From contig NZ_BAABWS010000002.1 of NCBI RefSeq assembly GCF_040371945.1, forward strand, positions 124,001-188,000: a stretch of 64,000 nt of DNA. Reading direction: 5' to 3'. The notes under the pieces are model-generated. The model ran no database searches. It was not told where the DNA came from and saw only the letters and a list, made by a program, of their open reading frames with translations. Below are positions 7,136 through 15,905 of the stretch, in pieces (within the stretch, counting starts at the first letter, position 1; each line of letters starts with the position of its first letter). Source of the stretch: Litorivita sp040371945 (GTDB lineage: Bacteria > Pseudomonadota > Alphaproteobacteria > Rhodobacterales > Rhodobacteraceae). The position numbers were made by a program, and so were the translations under genes.

Positions 7136-7747
7136 CTAGAATTCGACGCCGATCTGCGCCTTGATGCCGGAGCGGAACGGGTGTTTGACCAGTTCCATTT
7201 CGGTGACCAGATCGGCGATCTCGATCAGGTCGTCCTTGGCGTTGCGGCCGGTCAGGACCACATGGGTCATATGGGGTTTTTCCTCGGCGAGGAAGCTGAC
7301 CACATCGTTGATGTCGATGTAATCATAGCGCAGGGCGATGTTGATCTCGTCCAGAAGCACCATTTTATTGGCCGGATCGCGGATCAATTCCTTGGCCTTT
7401 TCCCATGCGGCCTGCGCCATCTGTATGTCGCGCTCGCGGTCTTGGGTTTCCCATGTGAAGCCTTCGCCCATGGTGTGAAAGGCGCATTTATCCGAGAAAT
7501 TGCGCATGATCAGGTCGCGCTCGCCCGTCGACATGCCACCTTTGATGAATTGCACCACGGCGCATTTCATATCATGGGCGATGCAGCGGAAGATCATGCC
7601 GAAGGCGGCGGAGCTTTTGCCCTTGCCCTTGCCCGTATGCACGATGATCAGGCCCTTTTCGTCGGTCTTGGTGGCCATGATTTTATCGCGGGCGGCCTTT
7701 TTCTTGGCCATTTTCATCGCGTGGCGTTCGGTATCTTCGCTCATCAT
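7136..7747 (-). CDS. cobO: Cob(I)yrinic acid a,c-diamide adenosyltransferase
   Basis: The 203-residue enzyme transfers the adenosyl group of ATP to the corrinoid cobalt, an essential step in cobalamin synthesis and salvage. The P-loop HTGKGKGKSSAAFG is at about residues 37-50 and a Walker-B-like segment MVLLDEINIALRYDYID follows, as in CobO/BtuR. AGGAG stands before two adjacent ATGs, so either may be used. The lysine-rich N-terminus is ordinary for the family. It is separated from the other cob genes, but cobN lies 4.4 kb away on the same strand. Confidence 0.95.
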   Translation of the reverse strand: MMSEDTERHAMKMAKKKAARDKIMATKTDEKGLIIVHTGKGKGKSSAAFGMIFRCIAHDMKCAVVQFIKGGMSTGERDLIMRNFSDKCAFHTMGEGFTWETQDRERDIQMAQAAWEKAKELIRDPANKMVLLDEINIALRYDYIDINDVVSFLAEEKPHMTHVVLTGRNAKDDLIEIADLVTEMELVKHPFRSGIKAQIGVEF

Positions 7748-7911
7748 CGCGCTCCTTGAAACATGCGGGCATTCGGGAGCGGTAGAGTGCCTGTCAAAGC
7801 GGCGCGGGGCAAGGGCGGATCATGCGGCGGCGGCGGATTTCGCGGCGCGGCGGCTTTGTGCTAGACTGGCGGCATTTCAAAGCGATCTCATTTAAGCCCA
7901 AAGGATACCCC

Positions 7912-9036
7912 ATGCCGTTTTACAACGATTTGCGCCCCGATGCCGATTTTTCCGCCCGCGATTACGCGCGGGTTTTTCCGCAGCTGACCACGCCCGAGCG
8001 GTTGCGCGCCATTGACGGGCTCTTGCGGCTCAAACCGGCGCTGCAGGCGCAACTGCCGCAAAGGCGCAGCGAGGCGAACCTGCTGGTGGCCAGTTGGAAC
8101 CTCAAGGAGTTCGGCCATACGACCCAGCGCCTGCCCGAGGCCTATTTCTACATCGCGGAAATCATGGCCGCGTTCGATTTGATCGCGGTGCAGGAGATCA
8201 AATCGGGCCTCAAAGACCTTGATATCGTGATGCGGCTGTTGGGGCCGAACTGGCGCTATTTGATCAATGACATCACCGAAGGCGCGGCGGGCAATTCCGA
8301 GCGCTCGGGCTATATCTACAACACGCGGCGCTTGCGGCCCTCGGGATTGGCGGGCGAGGTCGGCCTGTGGGACGAGATCACGAGCGACAGCCCGCTTGGC
8401 CTCAAACAGCTCAAACGCGCGCCCTATATGACGGGGTTTGTCGCGGGGTGGAAACGTTTTGCCATGGTGAACCTGCACCTGCATCCGGGCAAGGGCGCGG
8501 ATGACGTGGCCCTGCGCGGCGAAGAGATGCGGTTGCTGCTGCGCGCGCTGGAGGAAAAGCGCAAAGGTCTGTGGTCGGATAACCTTGTTCTGGTGGGGGA
8601 TATGAACCTTTACGGCGCCCATGACGATGCCACGGTGGCGCGGATCAAGGCCGCCGGATACCGCGAGAACGGCGGGCTTGCGGGGCGCGATACCAATGCC
8701 TCGCTGAGCGAGGCCTATGACCGGATGTTCTTTCGCACGGGCGATTATTTTCGCATGGCGCAAACCGCAGCGGGCGGCGACAGCGGCGCGGTGTTCAACC
8801 CCTTTGACCATGTATACCGCGAGGCGGATGTGGCGCTTTACCGCGATGAGATGCTGGCCGATTATACCGGCGCGCGCGATCTGGCGGGGGATGATGCGGC
8901 GCTGCTCAGCTATTACAAACACCCGTGGCGCAAGAACCAGATATCGGATCATTTTCCCATCGTGGCCGAGGTGTTGATCGACGACAGCGCCGCGTTTCTG
9001 GCCGAAAAACGCGCGGCGCTGGCGGGCACGGCATAG
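7912..9036 (+). CDS. Endonuclease/exonuclease/phosphatase family protein
   Basis: This 374-residue protein has the full set of EEP-superfamily motifs: ASWNLKEFG, LIAVQEIKSG, MVNLHLHPG, LVGDMNLYG and a final SDHFPIVAEV. These are the metal- and phosphate-binding residues of DNase I-like phosphodiesterases. No signal peptide is evident at the chosen start. That ATG follows AAAGGA by 7 bp; the longer frame upstream is arginine-rich and unlikely. The substrate (nucleic acid or phosphoester lipid) cannot be decided. Confidence 0.8.
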   Translation: MPFYNDLRPDADFSARDYARVFPQLTTPERLRAIDGLLRLKPALQAQLPQRRSEANLLVASWNLKEFGHTTQRLPEAYFYIAEIMAAFDLIAVQEIKSGLKDLDIVMRLLGPNWRYLINDITEGAAGNSERSGYIYNTRRLRPSGLAGEVGLWDEITSDSPLGLKQLKRAPYMTGFVAGWKRFAMVNLHLHPGKGADDVALRGEEMRLLLRALEEKRKGLWSDNLVLVGDMNLYGAHDDATVARIKAAGYRENGGLAGRDTNASLSEAYDRMFFRTGDYFRMAQTAAGGDSGAVFNPFDHVYREADVALYRDEMLADYTGARDLAGDDAALLSYYKHPWRKNQISDHFPIVAEVLIDDSAAFLAEKRAALAGTA

Positions 9037-9052
9037 GGCAGGGCGCGGGGCA

Positions 9053-9100
9053 GGAGATTGCGCAGGGCAGGGGATTGCGCAGGGCATAGGGCATAGGGGA
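9053..9100 (+). repeat. Short tandem repeat after the EEP gene
   Basis: Two 17-bp units (GGAGATTGCGCAGGGCA and GGGGATTGCGCAGGGCA) are followed by two 7-bp TAGGGCA-like units. It looks like replication slippage in an intergenic gap. Confidence 0.75.
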
Positions 9101-9114
9101 GTACAGAGGCCAAA

Positions 9115-9143
9115 GCGCCCCTTCGCGGTGTGCAAAGGGGCGC
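9115..9143. terminator. Hairpin between convergent genes
   Basis: GCGCCCCTT pairs with AAGGGGCGC around an 11-base loop. It lies between the ends of two converging genes. Neither side has a long T-run, so termination may be weak. Confidence 0.5.
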
Positions 9144-9184
9144 CCTGATTGCGCGGGTTTTGGCCGTGGGACCTATCGAGGGCT

Positions 9185-10429
9185 CTATTCGGCAGGCACC
9201 GCTTGGGCGGCGGCGCGGCCGAAATGCTGGCGGCCAAGGCGGATGACCAGAAGGATCATCAAGACCTGCGCGGCCAAGGCGATGCCGGTGATCCCCCAAT
9301 AGACCAGACCGAATTTGGCGATCACCCCTGCGCCCACAAGGCCCTTGTTGACGAAGAACTGGATCATCACCGACAGCGCCACACCGGGGCAGACCAAAGC
9401 ATAGGAGCCAGGCGAGGTTTGGCCGCCAAAGACGAAGTCCTTGAAATAGCCCTGACGGCGCAAAACCGTCAGCCCGAGCAGCACAAACAACACCTGCACC
9501 GCCAAGAGCCGCGCCAGCAAAACCATGGTCTCGCCTGCGGTACTATGGACCTCGAATGTCGTGTGCAGCCCGTGGTCCTGACGCAAAAGCGCGATGCCCA
9601 GAACGGTCATGATCGGCACGATCACCATCAAGGTCGGCCCCGCCTCGCGCGCCGTGCCGTGGTGCAGCATCGAATTGAACGCGGTGATCAGTGCCACAAC
9701 CGTATACAGCACCGCCGCCACCACAAAGAAGGTCGAGAGCACAAGAGAGGCGCCAACCGTGGCGGTATTGGTGCTCATCGCCGCAGGGGCCGACAGGCCG
9801 ACGCCAACCATCGCAATGGCAAAGGCGGGCAATAGCTGCGCAAAGGAGTTATGCGCGGTGACGTCGAAAATCCCGCCTTTGGTCAACACGCGGCCCAGAA
9901 AATCGCCGATGATCCGAAAGGCCCAAACCCCGATGGCCAAAAAGGCGATCACCGCCAGCGGAAACAGATATTCCACCACGCTCCACAGGTTCGGCACAAA
10001 CACCAGCCCGACGATAAACATCGCATTCACGGTCATCGCCATGGCTAAAGGCGCGGCCAGAAGCGTCGTCTCGCCGTTGGAATTGCGCAGGGTCTGATAG
10101 GCCTCGCTGCGCTTGAACCGCGCCAGAGAGGCAAGGTTCCACAGCAATGATTTGACGTTCAAAAAGGCGAAAACCGCAATCCCCAGAACCGCGATCACAA
10201 TGGCGCTTTGCATCCCCGCGCTGCCATTGGCAAAGGCGGCGGTGATATCCTCGAAGACCGGCACAGGGCGACCCGGATGGGGCACCCAAAACATCAGATA
10301 CATGAAAAACGTCACCGCCAATCCTCCCGCGCCGAGCGAGGCGAGAAAATACAGCGGCACATAACGATCAGCGGGGCGATCGGCGGGGCGGTCTATCGGG
10401 CGCGCGTCGGCGCCGAGAGCAGTGGACAT
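9185..10429 (-). CDS. TDT/TehA-related membrane protein (TsoY-like)
   Basis: This 414-residue protein has about ten hydrophobic segments and belongs to the broad TDT/TehA/SLAC1 carrier group, which includes sulfite and C4-dicarboxylate exporters. A long conserved stretch near the C-terminus (SPGSYALVCPGVALSVMIQF) reminds me of TsoY-type proteins, some of which have selenocysteine; here the residue is cysteine. AAAGGAG precedes the ATG. Its promoter carries two ATTC-N8-GAAT dyads, the operator type of the persulfide sensor SqrR/BigR. I infer a role in export or handling of sulfur species. The exact family name is uncertain. Confidence 0.55.
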   Translation of the reverse strand: MSTALGADARPIDRPADRPADRYVPLYFLASLGAGGLAVTFFMYLMFWVPHPGRPVPVFEDITAAFANGSAGMQSAIVIAVLGIAVFAFLNVKSLLWNLASLARFKRSEAYQTLRNSNGETTLLAAPLAMAMTVNAMFIVGLVFVPNLWSVVEYLFPLAVIAFLAIGVWAFRIIGDFLGRVLTKGGIFDVTAHNSFAQLLPAFAIAMVGVGLSAPAAMSTNTATVGASLVLSTFFVVAAVLYTVVALITAFNSMLHHGTAREAGPTLMVIVPIMTVLGIALLRQDHGLHTTFEVHSTAGETMVLLARLLAVQVLFVLLGLTVLRRQGYFKDFVFGGQTSPGSYALVCPGVALSVMIQFFVNKGLVGAGVIAKFGLVYWGITGIALAAQVLMILLVIRLGRQHFGRAAAQAVPAE

Positions 10430-10445
10430 GACGGTCTCCTTTTAA

Positions 10446-10461
10446 ATTCAATTTCTGGAAT
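10446..10461. promoter_or_regulatory. SqrR/BigR-type operator, site 1
   Basis: ATTC-AATTTCTG-GAAT matches the ATTC-N8-GAAT dyad reported for the sulfide-responsive ArsR-type repressor SqrR. It lies just downstream of the -10 element, between it and the Shine-Dalgarno. Confidence 0.6.
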
Positions 10462-10489
10462 ATAGTAACATTCAAAAAATGGAATGCAA
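10462..10489 (-). promoter_or_regulatory. Promoter of the TDT/TsoY-like gene
   Basis: On the minus strand, TTGCAT (10489-10484) and TACTAT (10467-10462) are separated by 16 bp. The start codon lies 33 bp after the -10. Both SqrR-type dyads touch or overlap this promoter. Confidence 0.55.
10470..10485. promoter_or_regulatory. SqrR/BigR-type operator, site 2
   Basis: ATTC-AAAAAATG-GAAT is the second dyad, offset 24 bp from the first, slightly over two helical turns. It occupies the spacer between the -35 and -10 elements. Confidence 0.6.
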
Positions 10490-10581
10490 TGGATAAGATG
10501 TCGCATCCCGCCCGCATCCGTCGTGCATCCTTCCCGCCCCGCGCCCGCGCCCGCGCCGGACGCGGCGGCACTCCGCGCCTC

Positions 10582-10600
10582 CTAACCATTTGTTAACCAT
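10582..10600 (+). promoter_or_regulatory. CtrA-like box upstream of the lipoprotein gene
   Basis: CTAACCATTTGTTAACCAT contains CTAA-N7-TTAA and two TAACCAT half-sites, the extended CtrA half-site. It ends 20 bp before the lipoprotein ATG. Confidence 0.45.
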
Positions 10601-10620
10601 GTTCGCCGCAAGCTCGCCCC

Positions 10621-11118
10621 ATGCCCAAAGCCGACGCCCCCGCCCCGATGCCCGCCCCGATGCCTGCCCCCATGTCAGCCCCCGTGCGCGGCCCGAAGGC
10701 TCCGCGCCTCGCCCGCCGCAATCGCGCCGCGCTCTGCGCCGCCGCGCTGGCACTCGGGCTTGCCGGTTGCGATACCCCCACACCGGCCTTTCGCGGCGTC
10801 CCCGCCACCCGCATCGGAGTGGAAAACAGCGTCTTTGACGTGCGCGTGCGCGGCCGCGAGGCCGAAGCCATCCGGATCAGCTCCGAATACGCCCCCCGCC
10901 TCGAAGGCGTCGCGCCCCGCGCCGTTTGGGCCATCGAACGCGCCAGCGGGTGCCACGTCACCGCTCTGTCTGGCGATCAGGCCTTGATCCACGCGCGGCT
11001 CAAATGCTCCGCCAAAGGCCCGCTCGCCCCCAGCCCCTACCGCTGCCGCAGCGGCGACAGCTACGGCGGGCTGATCCTTGGACGGCACAACAAAACCATG
11101 ATCTGCGACGCGGAATAG
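10621..11118 (+). CDS. Predicted lipoprotein of unknown function
   Basis: I do not recognise a family. The 165-residue product has a proline/alanine/methionine-rich leader with repeated MPAP units and a basic patch (RLARRNR). A hydrophobic core ends in the lipobox LAGC (Cys at about residue 50), so it is probably lipidated and anchored in an envelope membrane. The mature part has paired cysteines (SGCHVTALSG, LKCSAKG, YRCRSG, MICDAE) that could form disulfides. The methionine at 10672 would give a more normal signal peptide. A CtrA-like box stands just upstream. Confidence 0.6.
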   Translation: MPKADAPAPMPAPMPAPMSAPVRGPKAPRLARRNRAALCAAALALGLAGCDTPTPAFRGVPATRIGVENSVFDVRVRGREAEAIRISSEYAPRLEGVAPRAVWAIERASGCHVTALSGDQALIHARLKCSAKGPLAPSPYRCRSGDSYGGLILGRHNKTMICDAE

Positions 11119-11216
11119 GCGCTGCGCTGCGACGCGTTCCCAGATTTTGCATGCTGTGACGGCCTCGGTTGTGCGCGTCCCTAGACACTGGTCAGAAGTC
11201 GTGAGATGATTTTCAC

Positions 11217-11854
11217 ATGCTTCGCGGTTCGATCATCTGGTTTCTCACTGAACTGTTCCTATTGATTGTGGGCTTCTTGATCGCTCCCTTCTGGATCCAG
11301 GAACACCTGCTGATCGTATTCGTGCTCTCGGCAGCGCTCTTGATGGTCTTTCTTTGCTATGAAAACTGGCCCAAGGTGTTGCAGTTTTCTCGCGACTGGC
11401 AATGGGCTGATCTTGAGGCCGGTGGCCGGTATTATCGGGACTTGTTGTCTGGGTATGGGCGAGATCGCGATATACGCATCTTTGACACAATGTCGTCCCC
11501 CATCGGGATCCGCCCACAGCCGGCTCCGTGGCCAATGGCTTTCGTTTTATTGTCGAAGTGGCCGTGAACGAAGGCAAAATGGAGCTTTGGGGCGTGCCGG
11601 AAAACGGCTCGACGCCCGAGCGGCTTCTCAAGATCGACGATGACATAACGGCTTACCAAAAGTCCCTATCCAGCGGTGAGTTCTTCTTTACGATGAACGG
11701 AGTGAACTATAGAAATCTTCGGATCAAGCGCTCGTCAATCAAGTCATATGTGGATCATGTCAGAAGACGCGGCACCGAAGGATCAGCCGCGCCCGAAGGC
11801 AAAACCGACGACATCGTCAAAGAGCAACAATCCAGCCGTGAAAGATGGTTCTGA
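11217..11854 (+). pseudogene. Frameshifted small membrane-protein gene
   Basis: Two reading frames seem to be parts of one gene. The first (from the ATG at 11217) has two hydrophobic helices (IIWFLTELFLLIVGFLIAPF and LLIVFVLSAALLMVFLC) and then a soluble part reaching YGRDRDIRIFDTMSS. Around the CCCCC run at 11496-11501 the coding sense passes to the -1 frame, which continues VANGFRFIVEVAVNEGKMEL to the stop at 11854. Loss of one base from a C-run would explain this. A sequencing error or programmed slippage cannot be excluded. The DNA is more AT-rich than its neighbours, so it may be acquired. No family is recognised. Confidence 0.5.
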
Positions 11855-12033
11855 CCAACTCTAGGCGTTGATCACGCCTGCGGTCTTGGAAAACGGGTAA
11901 CCAATCCAGAATGTGTCGGGCGAGCACAACGACACTCAAACCCTTGAGCGCAGCGCGCCCGATGTTTCGTTGATGCACGAATATGGGTGCCTTGGCCGAA
12001 GCTTTGTCTGACGCCGAATAATTTCACCTGCAC

Positions 12034-12071
12034 CCCCGCTTTGCAGGTTCCATAAATATCCAACTCCGCCC
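12034..12071 (-). repeat. Dispersed intergenic repeat, copy 2
   Basis: Read on the minus strand it contains GGATATTTATGGAACCTGCAAAGCGGGG. It lies 20-57 bp beyond the cobN stop, in the same direction as cobN. The 5' half of the repeat is degenerate. Confidence 0.7.
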
Positions 12072-12090
12072 GCTGCCGCGCGCGCGCCGC

Positions 12091-15000
12091 TCACGGCTCT
12101 TGCGACAGGCTCTCGATCAGGGCGCGCGCCGAATTGGACCGCGGCACCCAAAGTCCGCGCTCGATGGCTTCGCCGAGCCGCTGCGCGATCTCGCGCAGGG
12201 CAGGGGCATTCACATCGCCGATAAATTCGCGCGTCTCGTCATCCTCCAGATAGGCCGCATGAACCAGATCGAAGTGATGGTTTTGCACCGCCCCCGTGGT
12301 CGCGGCAAAGGCGAACAGATAATCCACCGTCGCGGCCATCTCGAAGGCGCCCTTATACCCGTGCCGCTTCACCCCTTCGATCCATTTGGGGTTCACCGCC
12401 CGCGCCCGCACCACGCGGCCGATTTCCTCGTCCAGCGTGCGAATGACGGGGCGTTCGGGGCGCGAATGATCGTTGTGATAGATCGGGCGATCCGCGCCTT
12501 GCAAGGTGCTGACCGCCGCCGCCGCCCCGCCCTCGAACTGGTAGTAATCATCGCTGTCGAGGATATCATGCTCGCGGTTGTCTTGGTTTTGCACGATGGC
12601 CTCGGTCTGCTTGAGCCGCGCCTCGAAGGCCCCGCGCGCCTTGCGCCCGTCCTCGCCCTTGCCATAGGCATAGCTGCCCCACTCTAGATAGGCCTCGGCC
12701 AGATCGGCCTTATCGTCCCAAAGCCGCTCGTCGATCATCGCCTGCAGCCCCGCACCATATGCGCCCGGTTTGGCGCCGAACACCCGCGCCGCATCCTCGC
12801 CCGCACGCGCGCGGGCGGCGGCGGGGTTGACCTCATCGCTCTCCTCCATCGCCATCACCGCTTTGGCGGCGCTATCGACCAAGGCGATGAGCTGCGGGAA
12901 GGCATCGCGGAAAAACCCCGAAATCCGCAAGGTCACATCGACGCGCGGGCGCCCCAACACGCCTTGCGGCAGCACCTCAAAGCCCGTCACCCTCCGGTTC
13001 GCGGCGTCCCATGTGGGCTTCACCCCCATCAGCGCCAAAGCCTGCGCGATATCGTCGCCGCCGGTGCGCATATTCGCCGTGCCCCATGCGGTCAAAAGCA
13101 TCGTGCGCGGCCAATCTCCATGGGTTTGCAGGTGTTTTTCAATCAGCAGATTGGCCGATTTCCACCCCAAGGCCCATGCGGTCGGCGTCGGCACGGCGCG
13201 GCTGTCCACCGAATAGAAATTGCGCCCCGTCGGCAGCACGTCCAAACGCCCGCGGGTCGGCGCGCCCGAGGGCGCGGGGGCGACGAACTGCCCCGAGAGG
13301 GCGGTGAGAAGCCCCTCTGTTTCGGCAGGGCCGCAGCGCGCCACCATCGGCGCGATCCGTCCCGTGATCTCGGCCATGACGGCGGCGCTTGCCGCCCCTG
13401 CGGGCACGGCTTCGCCCTCCATCAAGGCAATCGCCAAAAGCTCCAGCCGCTCGATCGTATCGCCCGCGCTGCGCCATGTGGCCGCGTCCAAAGCGGCCAA
13501 GACATCGGGGCGCGGCCCCTCCCAAGGCGCGGCCATATCCGCATCCAGCGGGTCAAACCCCAGCCCGAGATCCTCGGCCAGCGCGCGGATGAGTGACGCA
13601 TCGCCGCCTTTGCCCGCCCCGCGCGGCACCCGCGCCAAGGCAATCGCCAGATCACGCGCTTGGCGCCCCTGCGGCGCCTGCCCGAAAATATGCAGCCCGT
13701 CGCGGATTTGCGCTTCTTTGAGATCGCACAGATAGGCGTCCAGCTTGGCTAGATCGCCCTCCGCATCGCCCTCAAGCCCCGCGTCCTTGTCCAGACCCGT
13801 CGCCGCCGTCAGGCTCAAAATCTGATCGCGCAGATAGGAAATGCGGCGCGGATCGACCCCCGCCGCCTCGTAATATTCATCGACCAACGCCTCCAGATCC
13901 TTGAGCGGGCCGTAGGTTTCGGCCCGCGTCAGCGGCGGCATCAGATGGTCGATGATCACCGCCTGCGCGCGGCGCTTGGCCTGTGTGCCCTCACCGGGGT
14001 CATTGACGATAAACGGGTAGATATGCGGCATCGGCCCCATCACGGCTTCGGGCAGGCAGGCCTGCGACAGCGCCAGCGCCTTGCCCGGTAGCCATTCGAG
14101 ATTGCCGTGTTTGCCCATATGCACAAGCGCATGGGCGCCGAAGGTGTGGCGCAAGTAGAAATAGAAGGCCAGATAGTTATGCGGCGGCGCAAGGTCGGGC
14201 GCATGATAGGTCTCTTCGGGGTCGATGTTATAGCCGCGCGCGGGCTGCACCGCGACGGCGGCATGGCCCATCTGAAAGATCGACAACTTGAACCCCGCCT
14301 CGGGGTCGAAAAACGGGTCGGCCTCGGGCGCGCCCCAGCGTTCGGTGATCTGCTCGCGCACCTCGAAGGGCAGGGCGGCGAAGTGGCGCAAGTAGTCGCC
14401 CATGGGCAGGCAGACCCCGCCCGCGCGGCTGGCGCGATCCGTCAGCCAATTGGTCGGCCCCGCCATGATCTGCTCCATCAATGCGGCGCTGTCTTCGGGG
14501 GCGCCGTCGATCCGGTAGCCCGCGCCCGCCAGCGCCTCAAGCGCCAGAACCGTCGCGGCGGGGGTGTCGAGGCCGACGCCATTGGCCAAACGCCCATCCT
14601 TATTGGGATAATTGGCAAGGATCAGCGCCGCCTTGCGCTCGGGCGCGGGGGTGCGGCGCAGGCGCGCCCAATTGGCGGCCAGCGCGGCGACAAATTCGAT
14701 CCGGTCGCCCATGGCGCGGTAGGTGGCAATCGGGCATTCGGTGGCCTCGTCGAAATAGGCCTCGTCCTTGAAGGAAATCGCGCGGCTCAAGATGCGCCCG
14801 TCGACTTCGGGCAGGGCGACATTCATCGCGATGTCGCGCCCCGACAGGCCCGTCAGCCCCTCGGCCCAAGCCTCGGCCGATGATCCGGCCAGAACGGTTT
14901 GGAACACCGGCGCGCCCATGGCGGCGGGCATGATCAACGGGTTCGAGGCGCCTGCGTCATGTTCGCCCTCAGCGGCCGATCCGGTGGCAAAAGCGGTGCA

Positions 15001-15792
15001 ATTGAGGATCACATCGGGGGGCGCTTGGGTGAACAACTGCTCCAATGTGGCGACCGATACGGGGTCTTTGAGCGAAGCAACAAAGACCGGCAGCGGGTTC
15101 AGCCCTGATTTGAGCAGCGCCTTGACCATGCGGTTGATCGGGTGCAGCCCCGCGCCTTGCACCAGCGCGCGGTAGAACACAATCGGCACCACCGGCGCGC
15201 CCGCCGCCCATGCCGCGCGCGCGGCGCCAATGTCCGATTGCCCCGCTCCGGGCCAATAGACGCCCGCGCGGAGCAAGGGCCGCGGCGGCGGCGGGCTGTC
15301 ATTCGTGCCTTCGATCATGGCGCGCGCATAGGCGAGGAAACCGGCGGCATTTTCCGGCCCGCCCTCGACCAGATAGGCCCAAAGCGCATCGTAATCGGCA
15401 TCACTGACCGTCGAGAGGCGGCGCAATTCCTCGTCGGGTTTATCGTCGCCGGGCAGGGCGCAAAAGGCCACGCCCGCGCTGTGCAGCGCGGCGGCATATT
15501 GCTCGAACCCGTATTTCCAATAGCCCGCCCCGCCCAGAATACGCGCCACCACCATGCGCGATTTGGAGGCGCAATTCTCGATATGCAGATCGACCGACAA
15601 AGGATGCATCAGATGCATCATCGAGGCGAGGCGCAGCGATGGCGCGCCCTCCATTTCCGCGCGCGCCGCCGAGAGCGCCGCCAATTCGGTATCAGCCGCC
15701 GAGATGACCACCAGATCGGCGGGGGTCTGCCCCAAATCGACGGGTTCCTTGCCGTCGTTAATCGATCCGGGTGTGGCGGCGAGAAGATGCAT
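12091..15792 (-). CDS. cobN: Cobaltochelatase subunit CobN
   Basis: CobN (1233 residues) is the large, corrin-binding subunit of the ATP-dependent chelatase CobNST, which inserts cobalt into hydrogenobyrinic acid a,c-diamide in the late-insertion pathway. The length is typical. Motifs shared with CobN/BchH are visible, such as MGKHGNLEWLPGKA and AWGTANMRTGGDDIAQALAL. The ATG at 15792 (MHLLAATPGSIN) is chosen because the longer frame starts in a repeat. CobS and CobT, the AAA+ partners, are not in the window. Downstream comes repeat copy 2. Upstream on the same strand are a GNAT gene and cobW, probably one transcription unit. Confidence 0.97.
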   Translation of the reverse strand: MHLLAATPGSINDGKEPVDLGQTPADLVVISAADTELAALSAARAEMEGAPSLRLASMMHLMHPLSVDLHIENCASKSRMVVARILGGAGYWKYGFEQYAAALHSAGVAFCALPGDDKPDEELRRLSTVSDADYDALWAYLVEGGPENAAGFLAYARAMIEGTNDSPPPPRPLLRAGVYWPGAGQSDIGAARAAWAAGAPVVPIVFYRALVQGAGLHPINRMVKALLKSGLNPLPVFVASLKDPVSVATLEQLFTQAPPDVILNCTAFATGSAAEGEHDAGASNPLIMPAAMGAPVFQTVLAGSSAEAWAEGLTGLSGRDIAMNVALPEVDGRILSRAISFKDEAYFDEATECPIATYRAMGDRIEFVAALAANWARLRRTPAPERKAALILANYPNKDGRLANGVGLDTPAATVLALEALAGAGYRIDGAPEDSAALMEQIMAGPTNWLTDRASRAGGVCLPMGDYLRHFAALPFEVREQITERWGAPEADPFFDPEAGFKLSIFQMGHAAVAVQPARGYNIDPEETYHAPDLAPPHNYLAFYFYLRHTFGAHALVHMGKHGNLEWLPGKALALSQACLPEAVMGPMPHIYPFIVNDPGEGTQAKRRAQAVIIDHLMPPLTRAETYGPLKDLEALVDEYYEAAGVDPRRISYLRDQILSLTAATGLDKDAGLEGDAEGDLAKLDAYLCDLKEAQIRDGLHIFGQAPQGRQARDLAIALARVPRGAGKGGDASLIRALAEDLGLGFDPLDADMAAPWEGPRPDVLAALDAATWRSAGDTIERLELLAIALMEGEAVPAGAASAAVMAEITGRIAPMVARCGPAETEGLLTALSGQFVAPAPSGAPTRGRLDVLPTGRNFYSVDSRAVPTPTAWALGWKSANLLIEKHLQTHGDWPRTMLLTAWGTANMRTGGDDIAQALALMGVKPTWDAANRRVTGFEVLPQGVLGRPRVDVTLRISGFFRDAFPQLIALVDSAAKAVMAMEESDEVNPAAARARAGEDAARVFGAKPGAYGAGLQAMIDERLWDDKADLAEAYLEWGSYAYGKGEDGRKARGAFEARLKQTEAIVQNQDNREHDILDSDDYYQFEGGAAAAVSTLQGADRPIYHNDHSRPERPVIRTLDEEIGRVVRARAVNPKWIEGVKRHGYKGAFEMAATVDYLFAFAATTGAVQNHHFDLVHAAYLEDDETREFIGDVNAPALREIAQRLGEAIERGLWVPRSNSARALIESLSQEP

Positions 15793-15851
15793 GGGATGTC
15801 TTTCGGGCGTCGGCGCGCCTGCGGCGGCGCGTTGCGGGGGCGGAGGGGGCA

Positions 15852-15890
15852 GGAGCCTCCGGCGGAAGTATTTGGGCCAAGAAAAAGCGC
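15852..15890 (+). repeat. Dispersed intergenic repeat, copy 3
   Basis: GGAGCCTCCGGCGGAAGTATTTGGGCCAAGAAAAAG is a variant of the same element with a different right half. It sits between the GNAT gene and cobN, oriented against them. Confidence 0.7.
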
Positions 15891-15905
15891 GCGCGGCGGC
15901 AGATG

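Noticed and set aside
11872..12063. Short open frame starting inside repeat copy 2
   Set aside because: It has no homology features, and its first residues are just the translated repeat.
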